DNA of 34,547 nucleotides from NCBI GenBank assembly GCA_031549885.1, contig JAVBPD010000107.1, positions 1 to 34,547 of the forward strand. The letters are read 5' to 3'. The DNA is from WQUF01 sp031549885. Its GTDB lineage: Bacteria; Bacillota; Clostridia; Clostridiales; Clostridiaceae. The first letter of the stretch is position 1. Every line of letters begins with the position of its first letter. A model generated the notes under the pieces. The model did not search any database, was not told the DNA's origin, and saw only the letters and a list, made by a program, of their open reading frames with translations. Positions 24,515-33,061 of the stretch are shown here, piece after piece. Both the position numbers and the translations under genes were made by a program.

Positions 24515-24925
24515 TTATTTAGTTTTCAATCTAATGATATCAGTATAATTTTTAGCTGTTATGTGTTCAACAGTATTTAAGTCACTAGACAAAATATCGA
24601 TTTTCCCTTCAATAGAGCTTACAATCCCTGATATTTTAGCTATCCCAATATTTAAATTATCTACCTCAGCTTTACGAACCTCGGAATTATATATTAAAAC
24701 GTTAAGTATTTTGTGATGTTCATCTTGATTAATTTTTATATATTTAACATCAGTTTTTAATTCACTGATATCAGATTGCATTTGCTTAGAATCAGTTTTT
24801 AACTGTTTAATGTCTGTTTTCATCTCTTTTACATCAAATTCAAGTTTATCAAATCTTGAATCTACTTGATCAAATCTGTTATTCATTTGTTCAAGCATTT
24901 GTAATATTTTTTCATCGTTATTCAT
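24515..24925 (-). CDS. Coiled-coil protein of unknown function
   Basis: 136 residues, almost entirely predicted alpha-helix and hydrophilic. Residues about 10-70 show heptad-like repeats with the recurring pattern FDQVDSRFDKLEFDVKEM and LKTDSKQMQSDISELKTD, typical of long dimeric or trimeric coiled coils. No signal peptide, membrane segment, cysteine or catalytic motif. Similar short coiled-coil proteins are common as orphans in clostridial genomes and have no assigned role. A GGAG lies about 12 bases before the ATG, rather far. Monocistronic. Confidence 0.65.
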   Translation of the reverse strand: MNNDEKILQMLEQMNNRFDQVDSRFDKLEFDVKEMKTDIKQLKTDSKQMQSDISELKTDVKYIKINQDEHHKILNVLIYNSEVRKAEVDNLNIGIAKISGIVSSIEGKIDILSSDLNTVEHITAKNYTDIIRLKTK

Positions 24926-24999
24926 GGTTTTATCATCTCCATTCTAAATATGGTTATTATAGCATTTTTTTATTCGTAATACGTAAATGCCAAATAATT

Positions 25000-26280
25000 T
25001 TATAACAAGTTAAAAATACGGTTAGGGTTATCAAAAAATAAAGCTCTTCCAATTTCCTTCGCTTTTGTAACAGAAAAGCACCCATCTTCAACTTTTACTG
25101 CCAGAGCTTTTGAAACATTTTCTCGTGCTAAAAACTGATGCCCTGCAACCGCATCCAAAAAGCAATAATCACCACCAAACGCACTTATTTTGTTGTATGG
25201 TACAGAATCAAGCCATTCAACAAGTGTTCGGACACAAACAGACGGAGAAATGATATGTGCCCAGCACATATCCAAAAACACGTTACGAAAATTTTTTGCC
25301 ATGTTTCCTGCAATATCTTGAAACGGAAAACTTATGTGAAATAAATCAAAATTCACATTGGAATAGTCAAATATCAATTTAGACAAAAGTATAGGGTTTG
25401 AATGTGCAAGCATGTTTCCATTTCCCTCTTGCAAACCTGTATGAAACTGAAAAGTGATTCCTTCCTTTGCAGCAATCCTCAGCATAAAGTGCATCATAAA
25501 ATTTTGGAAATTTCTACCTACTTGAATCGGTTCATCGCCCCAAACTGTGTAAATCGAATCCATCATTTCATTAAAATCTTTTTCTGCTTCATGTTTTGTT
25601 GCCCTATCATACTGGATCGGTCTGCTGTAAGCCAACGCACTTTTAAAAACTCTGACCCCCTTTGAAAAAGCTGTTTTGACAATTTTATCGACTGCATCAA
25701 GCCAATCTTCAAGCTGCAGTATTTTAACATCTGCCTGTTTTTCGATTTCTCGAAAACGCTGAATAGACATAGGATACACAAACTTATCAACATTTAAAAC
25801 ACTGGAAAAAAAATCCTTGTCACAATCAGGATCACAGTCCAATATGCTCATTTTAATCTTCGATATATCTTTCAAAACCTTTTTATAAGTTCCTCCAGTT
25901 TTTCTGCTCTCAATAAACCTTCTGTTTAATTCACCAATTGTATTTAAATTAATTTCATCAATTTCATATAACAATTGAACTGTTTTATCCAGAGACCGCC
26001 CATATCCTGTATGTCTTGCTGCATTCCAGTAGGATTCAATCAATTTGAATCTCTCTAGCAAATCCTCTGTGCTATTTGTTGCTATTTCCATACCATCATT
26101 AGAAAGCCCTGCTGAAATCAAATCACAGCTGAAATAATGCATTAAATATTCACTCAACACATCTGAATTTGCATCACGATACTTTTCATGTGAAGGCAAA
26201 TGCTCGTGAGTATCAATAATCTCAATGTTGCTTATGTACTCATAAATATCTAAGTAACTTCTGCTATTTTTATAATCCAT
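25000..26280 (-). CDS. Amidohydrolase-superfamily enzyme (Amidohydro_2 / uronate-isomerase-like)
   Basis: 426 residues, metal-dependent TIM barrel. The first metal site is DTHEH (HxH, near residue 23) at the end of strand 1; further metal or catalytic candidates are FQFHTG (about 277), DLFHISFP (about 312) and GGDY (about 370, the final Asp). This layout fits the uronate isomerase/Amidohydro_2 branch rather than urease-type enzymes. The reaction is unknown. The start ATG has AGGAG upstream. It is 15 bases downstream of the HutD-like gene, in the same operon. Base composition looks more G/C-rich and codon use more varied than in its neighbours, suggesting acquisition by transfer. Confidence 0.82.
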   Translation of the reverse strand: MDYKNSRSYLDIYEYISNIEIIDTHEHLPSHEKYRDANSDVLSEYLMHYFSCDLISAGLSNDGMEIATNSTEDLLERFKLIESYWNAARHTGYGRSLDKTVQLLYEIDEINLNTIGELNRRFIESRKTGGTYKKVLKDISKIKMSILDCDPDCDKDFFSSVLNVDKFVYPMSIQRFREIEKQADVKILQLEDWLDAVDKIVKTAFSKGVRVFKSALAYSRPIQYDRATKHEAEKDFNEMMDSIYTVWGDEPIQVGRNFQNFMMHFMLRIAAKEGITFQFHTGLQEGNGNMLAHSNPILLSKLIFDYSNVNFDLFHISFPFQDIAGNMAKNFRNVFLDMCWAHIISPSVCVRTLVEWLDSVPYNKISAFGGDYCFLDAVAGHQFLARENVSKALAVKVEDGCFSVTKAKEIGRALFFDNPNRIFNLL

Positions 26281-26295
26281 AATATCTCCTCATAA

Positions 26296-26886
26296 TTATA
26301 TTTTACCTACTTCTACTACTATCATCTTATGAATATTTTGAGTTTCATTATAAATTTTAAAATTAAGCTTTTCAAAATTTTCATTATTAATTACAAAAAA
26401 ATCATTTTTTCCTAAAGAATATTCTACTCCATCACATTCAATTTTTAACCTATCAGACAAAGAATATATGCCTTTAAATAATGTACCTTCTTTAACCTCT
26501 TCATCTATAAAACCTTTAATTTCTTTAGAGTATACTTTACCACAAAATCCATTTTTAAGCATTAAATTAAAATCAACACATTTCCCATAAGATATGGTTT
26601 TATCTCCACCATAAAAGTTATAAGGTTCAAAAGGCTGAAGTTTTCTCTTATTTACACCATCATGAGAAATTTCAATGCTTCCCTCAATTGTCATAATAAT
26701 TCTATTTATGTTAGGCAATAAAGTAAAATTTGATTCATCAAGTTCAACTGTGGCACTGCTTATTCTAAAAGAAAAATTTCTTTCTTTATATGAAGAATTT
26801 TCCTCATAAATATAAATTTCTGTTGTAGATCCTCCACTCCATAAATCCTTTTTAAAATTATATGATCGTAAAATTTTAACATTCAT
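26296..26886 (-). CDS. HutD/Ves family protein
   Basis: 196 residues, double-stranded beta-helix (cupin-like). Family marks are LWSGGSTTEIYIY (about 15-27), FSFRISSATVELDESNFTLLP (seen from FRISSA, about residue 40), a FYGGD segment and a C-terminal hydrophobic strand. HutD proteins are often encoded with histidine-degradation genes and are thought to bind a small ligand such as formylglutamate. No hut gene is here; instead it heads an operon with an amidohydrolase. A GAGGAA precedes the ATG. It may sense or bind the amidohydrolase's substrate or product, which is inference. Confidence 0.82.
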   Translation of the reverse strand: MNVKILRSYNFKKDLWSGGSTTEIYIYEENSSYKERNFSFRISSATVELDESNFTLLPNINRIIMTIEGSIEISHDGVNKRKLQPFEPYNFYGGDKTISYGKCVDFNLMLKNGFCGKVYSKEIKGFIDEEVKEGTLFKGIYSLSDRLKIECDGVEYSLGKNDFFVINNENFEKLNFKIYNETQNIHKMIVVEVGKI

Positions 26887-26956
26887 AAATTAAATTTCCT
26901 CACTATTTCTTAAGAATATATGGTTTAAGTATACTATAATCTCTCCAAAACCCCTA

Positions 26957-26985
26957 TTGACTTTTTATAAATTCTAAAGTATATT
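26957..26985 (+). promoter_or_regulatory. Sigma-A promoter of the permease-amidohydrolase operon
   Basis: -35 TTGACT (26957-26962), 17-base spacer, -10 TATATT (26980-26985), placing the start of transcription just upstream of the lysine riboswitch. Confidence 0.75.
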
Positions 26986-27003
26986 TTAATCAATAAAATA
27001 ATA

Positions 27004-27200
27004 TACCTCATGCTCCATGAGGTAGAGGCGCACAATTTAATAGTAAATATACAGAGACCGGAAATCGATGAAGTATATTAAAAGGAACTTGTGCCGAAGC
27101 ATTAAACACCAAAGTTTAGTGCTGGACTTGCATTTAATAAGTGTAAGGCTGTCAGTAAAATATTAGCCTACTTTTTTACTGTTGAGCTATCTCATTAGGC
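27004..27200 (+). promoter_or_regulatory. Lysine riboswitch upstream of an amino acid permease
   Basis: L-box elements in order: GAGGTAGAGGCGCA (27019-27032), TAGTAAATA, the AAAGG...GTGCCGAAGC segment (27081-27100), GCTGG (27121-27125) and GGCTGTCAGT (27148-27157). Closing stem P1 can form between ATGAGGTAG (27017-27025) and CTATCTCAT (27187-27195). An extra hairpin CCTCATG/CATGAGG (27006-27022) could compete for the 5' strand of P1. The element is followed by a terminator and then the permease start. Confidence 0.92.
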
Positions 27201-27207
27201 AAAGATG

Positions 27208-27250
27208 GTATAAGTGCGTCTTTAACACTTGATACTTAAATTTTTTTTTT
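27208..27250 (+). terminator. Riboswitch-controlled terminator
   Basis: GTATAAGTG (27208-27216) pairs with CACTTGATAC (27226-27235, one bulge) followed by an uninterrupted T run. It lies between the lysine aptamer and the permease, so lysine should cause early termination. Confidence 0.85.
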
Positions 27251-27278
27251 ATTAATTTTTTTTAGGGAGGTCTCATTA

Positions 27279-28634
27279 ATGGATGTACAAAGAGTAAATG
27301 CAAAATCTGAAACGAGGGAAATTTCATTTAGAAGAGAAATTGGATTATTTGGTGGCGTTTCTATTTTAGCAGGAATTATGATAGGAACAGGTATATTCCT
27401 ATCTTCTGGCAATGCATTAAAAGCTGCTTATTCAAATCCACTTTTAACGCTTTTAATATGGTTTGTGGCAGGGCTTGTATCATTACTTGCTGGGCTTTGC
27501 TATGCTGAACTTGGTGCTTCTATTCCAGCAGTTGGAGGATCATTTGTATATTTAACAAAAGCTTATGGGGAACCTGTGGGATTTTTAGCAGGATTTTCAA
27601 GCTTTTTAGTTGGCAATTCTGGTTCAATTGCTGCTATTGCAGTTGGTTTTGCAGGCTTTTTAAAATTTTTCATACCTATGGAAGATATAACCGTTAAAGT
27701 AATTGCTATTACAACAGTTATAATACTTACAATTTTAAATTGCTTAGGAGTAAAGCTTGGTAGCATTTTTCAAAATATAACCATGGTAGGAAAGCTTGTG
27801 CCACTTATATTGATAATACTTTTAGGTGTATTTATAAACAGATCTGGAAACACTTTTAGCCTTTCAAATGTTCCAGCAAATCCTACAAGTGGAATATCTG
27901 CTGCTTTAATTATGGCACTTTGGGGATATGTTGGTTGGGACAACCTTAATACAGTTGCTGAAGAGATTAAAAAACCAAGGCGAAACATACCTTTATCTAT
28001 AATCATCGCAATCCTTGGAGTTGCTGCGGTTTATTGCTTATTTAATTTTGCACTATTTAGAGTTTTACCAGTTGATACAATATTAAATAGTTCAAACCCT
28101 GCTGGTGATGCTGCAAAGGTATTAATAGGTAATGTGGGAGGAAATATTGTAGCACTTGGAATTTTAATATCCATGCTTGGGGCTTTAAATGGTTGTGTTT
28201 TAGTTTTTCCAAGAAGCTATTATGCAATGGCAAAGGATGGAGTATTCTTTAAAAGCTTTGGAAAGCTTAATCCAAAGTATAGCACTCCTGTAAATGCACT
28301 TATTGCATCAGCTTTAGTATCTATAATACTCATACTTATGGGAAGTTTTGATCAACTTGCTACAATGGTTGTATTTACATCTTGGGTATTTACTTTCCTT
28401 ACAATAGTATCAGTGTTTATCTTTAGAAAAAAATATCCTAAAATTGAAAGACCTTATAAAGTACTTGGATATCCAGTAATTCCAATAGTAGCCCTTATAT
28501 TTATATCCATGATATTGCTAAGTACTCTTACTTCAGAGTTTACATTCTCTATGATTGGAATTGGTGGAACAATTATACTTGGTATACCTGCATATTTATA
28601 TTTTAAATATACGAATAAGGAGAAAAAAAGATGA
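27279..28634 (+). CDS. APC-family amino acid permease
   Basis: 451 residues, about twelve membrane helices. Helix 1 carries the family substrate-binding phrase SILAGIMIGTGIF (about 29-41); AALIMALWGYVGWDNLNTVAEEIKKP near residue 210 (seen as GWDNLNTVAEE) and FPRSYYAMAKDGVFF are typical of the LAT/SteT branch of amino acid transporters and exchangers. The lysine riboswitch in its leader implies a substrate tied to lysine supply: lysine, a lysine derivative or a precursor. GGGAGG precedes the ATG. The stop TGA overlaps the next gene's ATG (ATGA), so permease and amidohydrolase are translationally coupled. Confidence 0.9.
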   Translation: MDVQRVNAKSETREISFRREIGLFGGVSILAGIMIGTGIFLSSGNALKAAYSNPLLTLLIWFVAGLVSLLAGLCYAELGASIPAVGGSFVYLTKAYGEPVGFLAGFSSFLVGNSGSIAAIAVGFAGFLKFFIPMEDITVKVIAITTVIILTILNCLGVKLGSIFQNITMVGKLVPLILIILLGVFINRSGNTFSLSNVPANPTSGISAALIMALWGYVGWDNLNTVAEEIKKPRRNIPLSIIIAILGVAAVYCLFNFALFRVLPVDTILNSSNPAGDAAKVLIGNVGGNIVALGILISMLGALNGCVLVFPRSYYAMAKDGVFFKSFGKLNPKYSTPVNALIASALVSIILILMGSFDQLATMVVFTSWVFTFLTIVSVFIFRKKYPKIERPYKVLGYPVIPIVALIFISMILLSTLTSEFTFSMIGIGGTIILGIPAYLYFKYTNKEKKR

Positions 28635-30247
28635 TTTTATATAACGGAAAAATTCATACAATGCTAGGGGAAAATGATGTTGTTGAAGCAGTTTTTATAA
28701 AGGATAATAAAATCTATAAGCAAGGAACAAATGAAGACATTTTAAAATTTAAAAATGAGGACTCTGAAATTATAGATTTAGAAGGAAAATGTGTAGTTCC
28801 TGGGTTTAACGATTCTCACCTTCATATTTTAGGGTTTTCAACATTTTTAAATCTAGCAGATTTAAGCGTATCAAAAGGCATTAAGGATTCTATAGAAATA
28901 ACTAAAAATTTTATAAAATCAAATGATATAAAACCTGGTGAATGGGTAGTAGGAAGAGGCTGGAATCAAGAATATTTCTTAGATGAGCATAGACTTCCAA
29001 ATAAACATGATTTAGATGAAATATCAAAAGACCACCCTGTGCTTTTAACTAGAGCTTGTGGTCATATAGCTTGTTTAAACTCTTATGCTATAGAAAAGCT
29101 ATCTTTAAAACCTGATATGGTTATAGATGGTGGTAAAATAGATGTTGACTTAAATGGAGAAGTAGATGGAATAATTCGTGAGAATGCCCTTTATTTATTA
29201 GGCGATGTAGGAAAGGCCAAAACTAAAGATGACATTAAAAATTTATTAAAGCGTGGAATTAGACATGCTAATAGCCGTGGCTTAACTTCAATACAATCTG
29301 ATGATGTAGCTCATCAAAGCTTTGGAAATTTTGAGGATTTATTCAATGTTTATAGAGAACTCGAGGAGGAAAATGAATTAACTGTTAGAGTTTATGAGCA
29401 GTGCCTTCTAGGAGATAAAAAAACTTTAGAGGAATTCATTGAAAAAGGCTATTATACAGGAAAGGGTTCAAATTTCTTTAAAGTAGGACCATTAAAAATT
29501 TTAGCAGATGGCTCTTTAGGTGCTCGCACTGCTAGTTTAACTTATGATTATGCAGATGAACCTTCTAATAGAGGAATTATGTGCTACACTCAGGAAGAAC
29601 TTGATGAAATGGTTTCACTTGCTCATAAAAACAATATGAGCGTTGCTATACATGGCATTGGTGATAATACAATGTATGCAATATTTAATAGCATAGAAAA
29701 GGCTCAAAAGGAATTTTTTAGGGAAGACCCAAGACATGGCATTGTACATGCTCAATTAACCGATGAAAAACTCACTAAAATGTTTAAAGATATGGATGTA
29801 CTTGCAATTGTCCAACCAATTTTCCTCCATTATGACCTTCATATTGTTGAAGATAGAATTGGAAAGGACAGAGCAAAATACACTTATAATTATAAAACCA
29901 TGAATGATATGGGCATTCATGTTTCCTTTGGAACAGATTGTCCTGTAGAAGAATTGGATCCTCTTAATTGCATTTATTGTGCTGCAGTCAGAAAGGACCT
30001 AAATGGATTCCCTGAAGGTGGATTTAATCCTAGTGAAAAAATTTCAGTTTATGAAGCTGTTTATAATTATACTGTAGGTAGCGCTTATGTTTCCTTTGAG
30101 GAAAATATTAAAGGCAAAATAAAAGAAGGAATGCTTGCAGATATTGTGGTTTTAGATGAGGATATATTCAATATTGATCCTGATTTAATTAAAGATGTTA
30201 AGGTAAATATGACTATTGTTGATGGAAAGATTGTTTATAAAAAATAA
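28631..30247 (+). CDS. YtcJ-type metal-dependent amidohydrolase
   Basis: 538 residues, urease-like amidohydrolase with an N-terminal beta domain. First metal motif PGFNDSHLHILG (HxH, about residue 62); then GRGWNQEYF, ACGHIACLNSYA, LADGSLGARTASL, AIHGIGDNTMYA (a metal His near 340), HGIVHAQLTD and FGTDCPVEELDP (catalytic Asp). This matches the YtcJ/LAF3-type family, which includes N-substituted amino acid and formamide hydrolases; true substrates are mostly unknown. It overlaps the permease gene by 4 bases and shares its lysine riboswitch, suggesting it hydrolyses an imported amide to feed lysine. No signal peptide, so cytosolic. A strong terminator follows. Confidence 0.88.
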   Translation: MILYNGKIHTMLGENDVVEAVFIKDNKIYKQGTNEDILKFKNEDSEIIDLEGKCVVPGFNDSHLHILGFSTFLNLADLSVSKGIKDSIEITKNFIKSNDIKPGEWVVGRGWNQEYFLDEHRLPNKHDLDEISKDHPVLLTRACGHIACLNSYAIEKLSLKPDMVIDGGKIDVDLNGEVDGIIRENALYLLGDVGKAKTKDDIKNLLKRGIRHANSRGLTSIQSDDVAHQSFGNFEDLFNVYRELEEENELTVRVYEQCLLGDKKTLEEFIEKGYYTGKGSNFFKVGPLKILADGSLGARTASLTYDYADEPSNRGIMCYTQEELDEMVSLAHKNNMSVAIHGIGDNTMYAIFNSIEKAQKEFFREDPRHGIVHAQLTDEKLTKMFKDMDVLAIVQPIFLHYDLHIVEDRIGKDRAKYTYNYKTMNDMGIHVSFGTDCPVEELDPLNCIYCAAVRKDLNGFPEGGFNPSEKISVYEAVYNYTVGSAYVSFEENIKGKIKEGMLADIVVLDEDIFNIDPDLIKDVKVNMTIVDGKIVYKK

Positions 30248-30268
30248 AAAATTTAAAATTAGCTTAAA

Positions 30269-30308
30269 AAGTAATCACTTCATAATAAAAATAGTGATTA
30301 CTTTTTTT
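30269..30308. terminator. Bidirectional terminator
   Basis: AAGTAATCACT (30269-30279) pairs with AGTGATTACTT (30293-30303), followed by a T run on the plus strand and T residues on the minus strand. It separates the permease operon from the convergent ABC-2 operon. Confidence 0.88.
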
Positions 30309-30341
30309 ATAATTAAATTTTATTTTGCGGATGTAGTAGAA

Positions 30342-31136
30342 TTAGCCATTAGCACTTGTGTATCTTTTTAATCCCTTATTCCACATAAATTTTGAAATAA
30401 AAAACATAATAACAGGAGCTAAAATTCCCCATAAAATTTCTAAAGAAGAAAGTTTGTTTAATACAAAAAGCCCAGACCAATTTGTGATTAAAAAAACTGG
30501 AATTATAAAAGTGCCAATATTCTTTATAATTTTGCCATACATTTCCATGGGCATATTATTAAAATCCCACAAGCTTGCAAAAAAAGTTGAAATTCCATTT
30601 AGCGATGTTACCCAAAATACTAAGAGAGCAGGAATCATAGTAAATCCATAAGTTAAAAATATTCCACAGGCTAAAAAAAACAAAAACCCTCCTGTTGTTG
30701 TAAAATTCACTGGTATATTTGCCTTATGCCATCCTACACAAATAATAACAATACCAGCTGTAACGTTAGGAAAAGCCATTGCAAAATCAAATCGACCTAA
30801 AGTCTGCATAAATTGAATAGGACCAGGTTTTACCACTAGAAAATCAAGCTCCCCACGTATAACTTTTTTAGGAATTGAGTTTATTCCACTAAGCATCATC
30901 CAAATACCAGTCATAAATATATAAGTGCCTACAAAAATTGTGATCATTTCAGGTGTAAGTCCACCAATTTTAACCCCTGAACGTATAACAACTATTAAAT
31001 ATACAATTTTAATTAACATATATGCAATTTCAACAAATGCTCCAGCTATAAAATTAAGCCTATATTCTATTTGACTTTTAAATGAAATGCGAGCAAATTC
31101 ATATATCATCCTCAAATACCACTTAAATCTTTTCAC
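30342..31136 (-). CDS. ABC-2 type permease (COG3694-like)
   Basis: 264 residues, about six membrane helices; an ABC-2 permease of the ABC2_membrane_6 group, the second of two in this operon. The segment VIRGELDFLVVKPGPIQFMQ near residue 100 (seen as GELDFLVVKP) is typical of these permeases. Start is GTG 31136 with GGAGG 5 bases upstream, one base past the stop of the previous gene. A longer frame to ATG 31157 would overlap that gene without a ribosome site. With its partner and the ATPase it forms an exporter or transporter of unknown substrate. Confidence 0.88.
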   Translation of the reverse strand: MKRFKWYLRMIYEFARISFKSQIEYRLNFIAGAFVEIAYMLIKIVYLIVVIRSGVKIGGLTPEMITIFVGTYIFMTGIWMMLSGINSIPKKVIRGELDFLVVKPGPIQFMQTLGRFDFAMAFPNVTAGIVIICVGWHKANIPVNFTTTGGFLFFLACGIFLTYGFTMIPALLVFWVTSLNGISTFFASLWDFNNMPMEMYGKIIKNIGTFIIPVFLITNWSGLFVLNKLSSLEILWGILAPVIMFFISKFMWNKGLKRYTSANG

Positions 31137-31137
31137 A

Positions 31138-31947
31138 TTAGCCTCCCACTGCAACATATTTTTTAAGACCTTTTTTCCATACTATTTGAGACAAGATTGA
31201 TAAAATTGCAATCCAAATAATTTGTATAAAAAGCCCAGAAATAATTTTTTCAATGGTTAAGCTACCTGTTATGACTTGTATAGAGAATCCAGTTGTATAT
31301 AAAAACGGCATAAAGTTGATAAAATTTCTAAAACCTTCACCTAATACATCTATAGGAAATACCCCTCCACTTATAACCATGATTATAACACTAATAGCAT
31401 GAAAAAAAGATCCAACTTCTGTAAACCAAAATGCAGACAAGCTAATTAATGTAAATAAAAAGAAATTTAACATCATGCCAAGTATTAAGGATGGTATAAA
31501 CATAAAAAGAAAAATAGGGCTAACTTTATACATTCCGGATATACCAAACCCTAAAAGCAAACATCCTGATATTAAAAACAAAATCATCATAGAAAAAAGC
31601 TTTTCTCCTAAGGTGTTTGTAAATCTAAAAACAAGATATGATATTGGCATGGTTAAGTACTTAGCAAGCTCACCAGTATAAATATCATTATTAATCTTCT
31701 CTTCTACCTGTGTTGAAACAAATTTGCTTACAGCACCTGCAAGACAAGTGTAAATTAACATTTGAAAAAAGCTATATCCATATAATTTATCTTGCGATGA
31801 GCCTGCATATATGGCACTCCAAAGGAATACTTGGATTATAATAGGAAAAACAGTGCTCAACAAATTCATAAAAAAATCAAACCTGTATTCCATAGACATG
31901 GTCATTCCTACTAAAAAAGAAGTTTTATATTTTGAAAGAAAAGTCAT
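31138..31947 (-). CDS. ABC-2 type permease (COG4587-like)
   Basis: 269 residues, about six membrane helices, first of the two ABC-2 permeases. The segment INNDIYTGELAKYLTMPISY near residue 85 (as YTGELAKYLTMP) corresponds to the GELDFLVVKP element of the partner, so the two are related by ancient duplication. AGAGGG precedes the ATG. The start overlaps the ATPase stop as ATGA, indicating translational coupling. Substrate unknown. Confidence 0.88.
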   Translation of the reverse strand: MTFLSKYKTSFLVGMTMSMEYRFDFFMNLLSTVFPIIIQVFLWSAIYAGSSQDKLYGYSFFQMLIYTCLAGAVSKFVSTQVEEKINNDIYTGELAKYLTMPISYLVFRFTNTLGEKLFSMMILFLISGCLLLGFGISGMYKVSPIFLFMFIPSLILGMMLNFFLFTLISLSAFWFTEVGSFFHAISVIIMVISGGVFPIDVLGEGFRNFINFMPFLYTTGFSIQVITGSLTIEKIISGLFIQIIWIAILSILSQIVWKKGLKKYVAVGG

Positions 31948-32933
31948 AATTTACCCTCTACTTTCAAATGACCTTTTCCATATAAATATGCAATTGTCTC
32001 TTCAATAGGAGCCTCTTCTATTGAAATATCTAAAACAGGAAGGCTTTCTAAAATTTCCGAAGCTACAGTTCTAGCTTCACCACTTATTTTAATTTCGCAT
32101 TTCATCCCTTCATAATTTAATATTTCTCCAAACTTGTTTAAATCTTCTTTTTCAATTGTTTTTGAAAATATAAGTTTTATGATTCTATGCTCTCCATTTA
32201 ATCCTCTTACGCTTTGAAGAGACCCATCATAAATTTTTTCACCTTTGTTTATGATGATAATTCTATTGCACAATTCTTCAATATCTCTCATGTAATGGCT
32301 TGTTAATATAATTGTTGTATTATACTCTTTAGCATATTTTTTAATAAGCTTTCTGATGTTTTCTTGAGATACAACATCAAGCCCAATGGTAGGTTCATCA
32401 AGAAACAAAATTCTTGGGCTATGAATTAAAGAAGCAATAAGCTCCATTTTCATCCTTTCTCCAAGAGATAAACGCCGAGCTTGAACTTTTAAAAAATCTT
32501 TAACATTGAAAAGCTCTACAAGTTCATTTATGCGCTTTTCATATTCATTTTGAGGCACTTCATATATGTACCTATTAAGTCTAAATGATTCAAGAGCTGG
32601 AAGGTCAGGCCAAAGCTGAGACTTTTGCCCTGCTACAAAGGCAAACATCCTTTTATATGCATCTTTTCTCTCCCAAGGAATAAAACCTGAGACTTTAGCT
32701 TCACCTGATGTTGGGTGAAGTATTCCTGAAAGCATCTTAAGCGTTGTGGTTTTACCCGCACCATTTGGCCCTAAGAATCCTACAATTTCTCCCTTTTCTA
32801 TTGTAAATGATACATTTTTAACTGCTTCTTTAAAAATCTCCTTGCGCTTAAATAAATTTCTTATAGAACCTTTTATTCCTGTTTCTTTTTCATAGTAACA
32901 AAATGTTTTTGATAAATTGTTTACTGTTATCAT
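31944..32933 (-). CDS. ABC transporter ATPase (COG4586-like)
   Basis: 329 residues. Walker A GPNGAGKTTT (about 54-63), signature LSLGERMKME (in place of LSGGQ), Walker B ILFLDEPTIGLD and H-loop LTSHYMRD are intact. The first 40 residues and the C-terminal extension of about 80 residues after the ATPase core are characteristic of the COG4586 group, which always accompanies two ABC-2 permeases of the types found downstream. First gene of the operon. The ATG at 32933 has only a distant GGCGGTG upstream. A TATAAT on the minus strand near 32980 may be the -10. Confidence 0.92.
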   Translation of the reverse strand: MITVNNLSKTFCYYEKETGIKGSIRNLFKRKEIFKEAVKNVSFTIEKGEIVGFLGPNGAGKTTTLKMLSGILHPTSGEAKVSGFIPWERKDAYKRMFAFVAGQKSQLWPDLPALESFRLNRYIYEVPQNEYEKRINELVELFNVKDFLKVQARRLSLGERMKMELIASLIHSPRILFLDEPTIGLDVVSQENIRKLIKKYAKEYNTTIILTSHYMRDIEELCNRIIIINKGEKIYDGSLQSVRGLNGEHRIIKLIFSKTIEKEDLNKFGEILNYEGMKCEIKISGEARTVASEILESLPVLDISIEEAPIEETIAYLYGKGHLKVEGKL

Positions 32934-33061
32934 TTATTAATAACATACACCGCCTTATAAAATAAGATTCAAACAATATTATAGCACGAACCCTATAGTT
33001 AAAATGTATATTATTTTTATATAAGGGAAAAATTCCTTAAAACTTAAGAGGAGTGATAAAT

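Noticed and set aside
24371..24580. Small hydrophobic frame at the end of the radical SAM gene
   Set aside because: It runs through the terminator hairpin, lacks a ribosome site and mostly overlaps coding sequence.
25138..25793. Several overlapping frames of 60-90 codons within the amidohydrolase gene
   Set aside because: They arise because this gene is less A/T-rich than its surroundings; none has a start signal or recognisable sequence.
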